The position numbers and the translations under genes are program-made. From NCBI GenBank assembly GCA_037952775.1, contig JBANAY010000003.1, positions 5,580,001 to 5,644,000 on the forward strand: DNA of 64,000 nt, written 5' to 3'. Below, piece after piece: positions 58,153-64,000 of this stretch. The stretch comes from Clonostachys chloroleuca (Eukaryota > Ascomycota > Sordariomycetes > Hypocreales > Bionectriaceae). The notes under the pieces are model-generated. The model did no database searches and was not told the origin of the DNA. It saw nothing but the letters and a program-made list of their open reading frames with translations. Position 1 is the stretch's first letter. Every line of letters begins with the position of its first letter.

Positions 58153-60142
58153 ATGATGCGGAAGAGCGTATCAAGGTCACGTAACGGGTGTGCCGTCTGC
58201 AAGTCCAAGCGAGTAAGCAATCACTTCTCTAGTGTAGTTGCTTCTGCTAATGATTCTATGTTGGGGGCAGCTCAAGTGCGATGAGGCGAGACCGAGCTGT
58301 TCTCGCTGTGAGCGGCTGGGAATTACCTGCCCGGGGTACCAGAAACCTCTGAAATGGACTCGGTCGTCTAGGATGAGCCAAGAAAAGCACTGTACCTCGG
58401 AGAGTTCCTTGGGCTTGAGCATCAACCGTGAGGTTGAGACGCCGATTTTACAAGAGCACTCCCCACCTCTCGGGTTCTTGGAACAGCTTGATGACATTTT
58501 TGACACCGGAAGCCTGGATCTGTATGACCACAATACCGTTGATTCGCCTTTCTCATTCGTGCCTTCTTCAGAGGAACCGAACTCTTTCCAGAACAATGGA
58601 TCTACACTGGTACCGCAAGGCAAACCCTGGGGAGGCTCTCGTGATGGTCTGTGGACGGAGATTTTTTCACCGCCGGCGCATGGAGGCACTAGCCATCTTC
58701 AACTTCAAACATCACGGCAACGGCAGGCACACACATACTCTTGCGACCAGACGCCGATACCACAGCCGCTCCGGGACCAATCATCCGTATTGGTTGAGTA
58801 CTACTTCAAGGAAGTCTGTGGCCTGATGTCCTGCTACGATAGCCCGATGAACCCATACAGGTCAGAGATCTCTAATGTGTGGTCTCAATCTCAACCTCTT
58901 TACTATATTACGCAGAGCATGGCCGCCGCCTGCTTGTCGGAGGTGTCGCCAAATATGTCATTGACCGGCCGCCAGCTCCGCGATAAGGCTGAGGAGAGCT
59001 TGGTCAGAGAGAGCGCAGCTGGGCTGACAGACAAAGTATCTCTTCTTGCGGTCGTTATGCTGGGCATGAGCCGTTCTTGGCACGATGCAGGACACCTCGG
59101 CCAAAGGGAATATGATATTCTGGCCAAGGCTATTGAACAAATGGATCAGCACCATGACAGTGTATCACTGGCCGAAAAACAAAAGCATTTCTTCTTCTAC
59201 AACTCTCTGATATACTGGAAGCTCTTGCTATCATTTGTCACTGACCTAAATCTGGTCCGACCTGAAACCACGACCTTCCAACCACAGGTGGCGGAGCCCA
59301 CCGCCGTAATCGATCGATACGAACCACGTGTCCCTCACCCGCAGACGGGCCTAGGAATAGAAATACAAGAGCTAGTTTCTCAAGTTGGAGCCTTAGTAAG
59401 GAGAGAGCGAAAGAGAATCCGCTCTCGCAGGTATTCATCAAGAAATGATATCGATACGGCGGAGGCTGCCATTCAGGAGGCTACAAGGCTCCAGGCAGAT
59501 CTTTGCGCCATTGTCTTGCCTAGGGAAGCCATTGTTATCGACTCAGGCGATGATGTGACACCAGCAACTCATCTCCTAAAGGTCGCAGAAGCATATCGAT
59601 GTATGGGCCTCCTCCAGCTTTTTAGAAACTTCCCCGATCTCCTCAAATTCTCCACATCTTCTGGCACTCAAGATCAGGTCTTCCAACTCGAAAATAAGAC
59701 CAATTCGCTCTCTGGCACGAGCGATCAGTGTCTCACGGATACGTGGCTGACATGCTTTGCACTCCATATTCTTCATTTGGTGCAAGGCATCCCAGTGTCC
59801 TCTCGCAGCCGATCTATCCAACCGCTTCTTCTTGTAGCAATTTGCAGTGAGCTTTCACTTTACCGCTCTTACGGTACAGTAGCTAGTCCAGACAACGTCT
59901 CTGTAGAAAGCATTGCGTCTAGCCCTACTTTCCAATCATCACCAAGCATAACAGATATTCTACAAGCAAGGAGGGACATTATTTCACGGCTCTCCTATTT
60001 TGAAAATATTCTGGCTGCAAAGCCGGTGAGGATGATGATACAGCTGGTCAAACAGACCTGGCGCAGAATGGACGAGGAACAGCAGGATTTATACTGGATG
60101 GATGTCATGATGGACGGAGGGTATGAAACGTTGATAGGATAA
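58153..60142 (+). CDS. Zn(II)2Cys6 transcription factor, 643 aa
   Basis: Two exons: 58153-58212 and 58271-60142, phase 0. The short first exon encodes the first half of the zinc cluster (RNGCAVCKSKR); the second continues LKCDEARPSCSRC, giving C13-x2-C16-x6-C23-x6-C30-x2-C33-x6-C40 and then PGYQKPLKW. The remainder follows the Fungal_trans_2 layout: SSVLVEYYFKEVCGLMSCYD, a SMAAACLSEVSP helix, LLAVVMLGMSRSWHD, and the C-terminal block beginning AEAYRCMGLLQLFRNFPDL. Two adjacent ATG codons give a start uncertain by one residue. Divergent from the permease gene, which is the most likely target. Confidence 0.93.
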
Positions 60143-60960
60143 CCGTCTTGCCACAAAAGATGCTATAGTCAGTGAGAAATTGAATTTGACGGGATTTTGG
60201 TCATACCCAACTAAGTTTGAGTCGTGGTAACCTGGCCACGAAAGGATCGCCACTGTATTTTGAGTGAATCTTCGCATCCCAAAAGTCGGGTAAGGTACTG
60301 CAATGCTATCCAAGGGGAGCGAAATCACTAGAATAGACGCCAAAACCTTCACAAAGCCACAAAACAACACTGACAGCCATCCGCTCTTGGAGTGGTAGAT
60401 TATTAACCGGTCCACTATTACTACAGTACCTATGCTTTGATGTGGCCTGGAATGCCTCGAGGCTCACGTGTGATAGACTTTGGTCTTAGTGGTCTCAGCC
60501 GCCCTGAACAAGGTTTATCCACTAAATTAGGTGCTACAGGAAACTTATGTCTTTAGTTGAACTCTCGATTTCGGGTAGATCATTTGAAGGATATTGGAAA
60601 GGTGCCATTACATCGTCGTTGCTCGTTCGCCACTAAACTTGACACATCGTGGCACCATGCTTTCGGGGCCAAGTATAGCTAGATAATAGTTCTCAATGCT
60701 AAAATTACATACACCCACATGTTTCTTCAAGTCTCATCACTAGAGCCATTGCTTTTCTGCCCATGGATTTCGAAAACCTAATCTGGAAGTCATAAAACAC
60801 GTACCGGATTGGATCGGCCGGTCCTCTGGAATCTCGAATTTAATCAAGGTTTACTAGAAAGGGCCTCGAAGCAGCTTCATGCCGATATTCATCCGAACTG
60901 TACTTCTAAGGACTGAATTTGTAATGTGCAATGAAGATTCCAGGCCAACACGCCAAGATT

Positions 60961-60975
60961 ACGGTAGGTTACCGT
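60961..60975. repeat. Inverted repeat ACGGTA-GGT-TACCGT
   Basis: A 6-bp perfect inverted repeat with a 3-base centre, about 620 bp upstream of the small secreted protein gene. The CGG/CCG arms resemble everted or inverted zinc-cluster half-sites. Function inferred only. Confidence 0.5.
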
Positions 60976-61013
60976 TATGAATGCTACCCGCATTGGTGGT
61001 CCATCGCGTGGAT

Positions 61014-61027
61014 GGGGCGGCCGCCCC
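61014..61027. repeat. 14-bp GC palindrome
   Basis: GGGGCGGCCGCCCC is a perfect palindrome in otherwise AT-rich DNA, about 570 bp before the next gene. It contains a NotI site and could be a regulator site or chance. Confidence 0.6.
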
Positions 61028-61597
61028 TCGACATAGGGACACGAAGGAATTTTATGTTTGTTTTGGAACGGGGATAAACCTTATATTTCGATATCTGGTC
61101 TAACCAAGAGGTTTAGATGAGTAGTGAACTTTTAGGCGCCGTGTCAGGAATTATTCCCATTGGTCTTTTGCAATGACAACGGGACGGGCTGAACTACCCT
61201 TAGTCCATAGCTTAAGGTATAACGGTACTGTTGCATTCCTGTCTGAGTCTAGTTTAGCAATCCTCGCCTGCTTTAGGGAAGGCTGTTCAAACATATATGT
61301 TTCATACTGGAATATCTAGAACATCTTAGGAATGTTCTCCATCGTGAGGGCATCACGGAGTTCAATGTGAGTTTCTAAGGCCATCAAGCCATTCGCGCTA
61401 CGATGGGTTCAACAGAGGAGGTATGGAAGGACCTCAATATGGGAAGTTACAGGATATGCAGAATGACAGGCCTTCTTTCGAGTTGAAAAACTATATAAGA
61501 GACAGACCTCGACTTATCAGAAAAGAATTATAACAACAAAGGCAACATCAACTGACTAGCTTATCATACCTACCTTGACCAAACCCCAATAATCAAT

Positions 61598-62320
61598 ATG
61601 AAGTTCTCACGAGTTCTCTTCTTCACCTCTCTTGCTCTATCTGTACCTACAGCTCTTGTTGAGAAAGATGAGCCAGCTCTTCTGCTTGACGAGCGCCAAA
61701 ACGACCCAGTTTCAGCCGTTATCACAGCACTTAACTCAGTGACGAACACCATCAACACCAGTGGTGGCGCGATCCGTAAGCAGGGTTCCAATTGAATAAA
61801 AGCTTTCAGGTACTAACGATTTAAGCTAGAATCGGCAATCAATGGAATCACTGGAAATGTTGATGCCCAAGTTCAAGTCCTTATTCGGGCCAATCTCGAC
61901 GCCATTCTCAATGCCCTTCAAAACTCCATAGCTACAATTCTCGCCTCAACCCTTGATTCGACTGGCAATATCACCGCAGCCGCCTCTGGCCTCACCCAAG
62001 CACAAATCAACAATCTTACAGCAGCGATCCAGGGTGCCGTTGCAGCTGTTAACAAGCTCAGGATTATTGTTACCCTCACTGCCACAGACCTCACGCCCGC
62101 CGTGTTCGATTTAGTCCAGGGCCAGATCACCGCCATCCAGAACACTATCCAACCCTTCATCGCCCCTGTTGCGGCTTTCGCCAATGCAGTTTCCAGATTG
62201 AATGTCAGACTCGGCATCTATGTTCTGGGACTAAGCAACGCGACCGCTACTCTTGTCAACACTATCCAGAACTTGCTCGCTGGTCTGGGCCTCGGGGGTC
62301 TTGGAAACCTTCTAGGTTAG
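61598..62320 (+). CDS. Cysteine-free, helix-rich small secreted protein, 222 aa
   Basis: Two exons: 61598-61775 and 61830-62320. The intron has a perfect ACTAAC branch site and joins SGGAI to QSAINGITG. The signal peptide is MKFSRVLFFTSLALSVPTA. The mature protein has no cysteine and is built of Ala/Ile/Leu/Asn-rich amphipathic helices (for example IRANLDAILNALQNSIATIL, then an LTQAQINNLTAAIQGAVAAV helix), ending in a Gly/Leu-rich tail (LAGLGLGGLGNLLG). This looks like a surface-active or cell-wall protein somewhat like hydrophobic-surface-binding proteins, but I cannot assign a family. A TATA-like box is 100 bp upstream, fitting strong expression. Confidence 0.8.
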
Positions 62321-62894
62321 ATGGTTCTTAGTATTGACTGCTAGGAAAGTGTTTTGAGTTTGGAAAATGAACTGGACATTGATTTTATTTCATGCCTAGC
62401 TGCATTTTCCCCCTTCGACACAAATCCAATAATTTTTATTTTACAAAGGTGTATTGGTCCTTATTTCCAAAACCAACCACTACTATCCCTTATTGTAATG
62501 CTGCATTAACAGTTGAAATTAATAATATGAACTTATTGAAATATTTTCCATAATATATTTGCCTATATGAGAGGATTAAAAAGCGGCCGAAGGCATTGAT
62601 CATCGTATGCGGGCACTCTGAATAAACTTGAAGCGTACACCTGAAATGGACACATAGTCCCCTGTTGGAGCATTTCACTCAACACACACAAGAGAGTTAA
62701 TAAGAATGTTCATATGACAATACATCGAGATTTATGTACTTACATCTCACGCTTGCCATCAGCAGAGAACATGAACTGCCATTTCTCGTCCTCAGCATAC
62801 TTGAAGCAAAACTTGGAGTAGTTTCTGCATGAATCCATGGGATTCTCTATTCTATTTTGATATTGATTTTAAAATTTGGAGCCTCTATCTGGAA
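62321..62894. other. Convergent intergenic region, 0.57 kb
   Basis: Between the secreted protein gene and the acyl-CoA dehydrogenase gene. AT-rich except for a short frame with coding-like composition at 62740-62838 (next entry). Confidence 0.5.
62740..62838 (-). CDS. Possible very small gene or exon, 32 codons
   Basis: An ATG in good context (ATCCCATGG) opens a frame reading MDSCRNYSKFCFKYAEDEKW and on to FSADGKREM, then TAA. The last codons contain GTAAGTAC, a perfect splice donor, so it may be the first coding exon of a small spliced gene running toward lower coordinates; an acceptor at CCAACAG near 62665 is available. Codon composition is unlike the surrounding AT-rich DNA. No signal peptide. 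It starts only 57 bp downstream of the dehydrogenase stop. Function unknown; could also be a leftover exon. Confidence 0.3.
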   Translation of the reverse strand: MDSCRNYSKFCFKYAEDEKWQFMFSADGKREM

Positions 62895-64000
62895 TCAGTA
62901 GCTTCGTGGCAAGTCCAGTACCCTTTCTGAAATAAAGTTGAGAATCATCTCTCGACTTACTGGAGCGATCCGAGGCACAAGACACTCCCTAAACCACCGC
63001 TCCACATCGTATTCCATCGCATACCCCATGCCGCCATGGGTAAGAACAGCCCGCTCACAAGCAGTAAATGCCGCTTCAGCAGCAAGATATTTTGCACTGT
63101 TGCAGGCAACCCCGATCGCGTGCGGGCTGACTGCAGCTCCGGTTTTGCTGTTGTCATAGAGTCTGGCGGCGTGGTATGTAGCCAACTTGGCCGCCTCCAA
63201 ACGCATGTAAGCGTCGGCAAGGGGATGGGCAATTCCCTGGTTCATGCCAATAGGTCTGTTGAAGACGACGCGTTCCTTGGCGTACCCTGCTGCCTTGGCC
63301 AGTGCCGCATATCCCAGACCCAAGGCCTCACCAGCCAACAAGCACCTCTCTGCATTCATTCCGTGAAGTACTATTTTGAATCCCTGGCCTTCGGAGCCGA
63401 TAAGACTGCTCTTTGGAATCACATAGTTGTCAAAGAAAACTTCGTTGGCATCCACGGCTCGGCCTCCCATCTTCTTAATCTTTCGCATATCCAACCCAGG
63501 CTTTGTACGGTCCAGATCGATAAAGAAAAGCGACAAGCCCTCGCTGGGCTTCTTGACCTCCTCAAGCGGAGTGGTACGAGCGAGCAGGATCATCTTGGAA
63601 GCCACCTGAGCACATGTGATCCAGATCTTTTGACCCGTGATGCTGTAGCCGTCACCGACATCCTTCGCAGCCGTGGACAGACTGAGCGTGTTAAGCCCGG
63701 CGTTGGGTTCTGTCACGCCAAAGCACACTCGTGTATTACCGGATACGATATCGGGTATCGACTTGAGCATCACTTCTGAGCCAAACTTGGCGAGCGGCTG
63801 TGTTGCGTAGATATTGGCGTGAATGGCCTGGGCGCCCGCCATACCCGCGCCGGACTCGGTGATGGTCTGCATCATCATGGTAGCTTCCGAAATGCCCAGG
63901 CCTGATCCGCCAAACTCCTCGGGCAATGCCACGCCCAGCCATCCGTCCTTGGCTAGTGCGGCATGGAAGTCCTTGGGGTCGGTCTCGGTTTGGTCGAGGT
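62895..64000 (-). CDS. Acyl-CoA dehydrogenase, N-terminus beyond window
   Basis: Open from the window edge to TAG at 62895-62897 with no intron in the visible part (368 codons and a partial codon). It shows the middle-domain motif VCFGVTEPNAGLNT, the FAD/substrate segment GQKIWITCAQVASK, and the C-terminal helical domain. The catalytic glutamate is in AMEYDVERW, equivalent to MCAD Glu376. The protein should oxidise an acyl-CoA in mitochondrial or peroxisomal fatty- or amino-acid breakdown; chain length cannot be told. The first visible residues LDQTETDPKDFHAALAKDG fit the N-terminal helical domain, so only perhaps 40-60 residues lie outside. Convergent with the secreted protein gene. Confidence 0.93.
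   Translation of the reverse strand, partial: LDQTETDPKDFHAALAKDGWLGVALPEEFGGSGLGISEATMMMQTITESGAGMAGAQAIHANIYATQPLAKFGSEVMLKSIPDIVSGNTRVCFGVTEPNAGLNTLSLSTAAKDVGDGYSITGQKIWITCAQVASKMILLARTTPLEEVKKPSEGLSLFFIDLDRTKPGLDMRKIKKMGGRAVDANEVFFDNYVIPKSSLIGSEGQGFKIVLHGMNAERCLLAGEALGLGYAALAKAAGYAKERVVFNRPIGMNQGIAHPLADAYMRLEAAKLATYHAARLYDNSKTGAAVSPHAIGVACNSAKYLAAEAAFTACERAVLTHGGMGYAMEYDVERWFRECLVPRIAPVSREMILNFISERVLDLPRSY

Larger units (their letters stand above)
60143..61597. other. Gene-free region, 1.45 kb, with palindromes
   Basis: Between two plus-strand genes. Two perfect inverted repeats stand out (next entries). Short open frames carry no motif. A TATA-like CTATATAAG at about 61490-61498 lies about 100 bp before the next start codon. 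Confidence 0.5.

Overview
The window is genomic DNA of a filamentous ascomycete (Pezizomycotina). The evidence is short GT-AG introns (about 50-80 nt, many with a CTAAC-like branch site) and the gene content: many Zn(II)2Cys6 regulators, a Pth11/rhodopsin-domain membrane protein, a fungal GABA-permease-type transporter, and small secreted proteins. A Sordariomycete such as a Hypocrealean fungus would fit, but I cannot fix the genus. No rRNA, convincing tRNA, CRISPR array or intact transposon was seen. About 25 protein genes are supported. Exon joins were worked out by hand from splice sites, reading phase and family patterns.

Layout. 0-6.5 kb: the 3' end of a short-chain dehydrogenase, a seven-exon sugar-porter-type MFS transporter, an intronless type I arylsulfatase and a small hypothetical gene. 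8.5-16.1 kb: three Zn2Cys6 regulators in a row, the third divergent from a glutathione S-transferase. 17.3-21.5 kb: a Pro/Ser-rich 717-aa protein and a basic, probably nuclear 403-aa protein, both of unknown function. 22.5-26.6 kb: a zinc-finger-less Fungal_trans_2-type regulator, convergent with a DUF2264 protein. 27.1-32.6 kb: two more Zn2Cys6 regulators, divergent. 33.3-38.3 kb: a PQ-loop-like membrane protein, an alpha/beta hydrolase and a rhodopsin-domain receptor-like protein. 40.8-51.2 kb: a secreted CAP/PR-1 protein, a Sec14-like lipid-transfer protein, a Zn2Cys6 regulator, a secreted beta-propeller protein, a GPI-type Ser/Thr-rich protein and a small secreted protein. 52.1-60.1 kb: a coiled-coil protein, a nitrilase-superfamily amidase, and an 11-exon amino-acid/GABA permease divergent from another Zn2Cys6 regulator. 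61.6-64 kb: a cysteine-free secreted protein and an acyl-CoA dehydrogenase that runs off the window.

Two themes stand out. First, eight transcription regulators (seven zinc clusters, one zinc-less) lie in 64 kb, several next to a single enzyme or transporter gene, as expected for local regulator-effector pairs (GST, permease, DUF2264 protein). Second, five otherwise well-formed genes (short-chain dehydrogenase, DUF2264, CAP, one Zn2Cys6 regulator, GPI protein) each carry one small indel. Four of the five are explained by loss of one base, and two of those fall in G/C homopolymers. This looks more like assembly error than coordinated decay, but it changes the gene models and should be checked. 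I did not find a demonstrably new multi-gene system. The best candidates for new biology are the regulator-dense 8.5-32.6 kb block and the unknown proteins within it.
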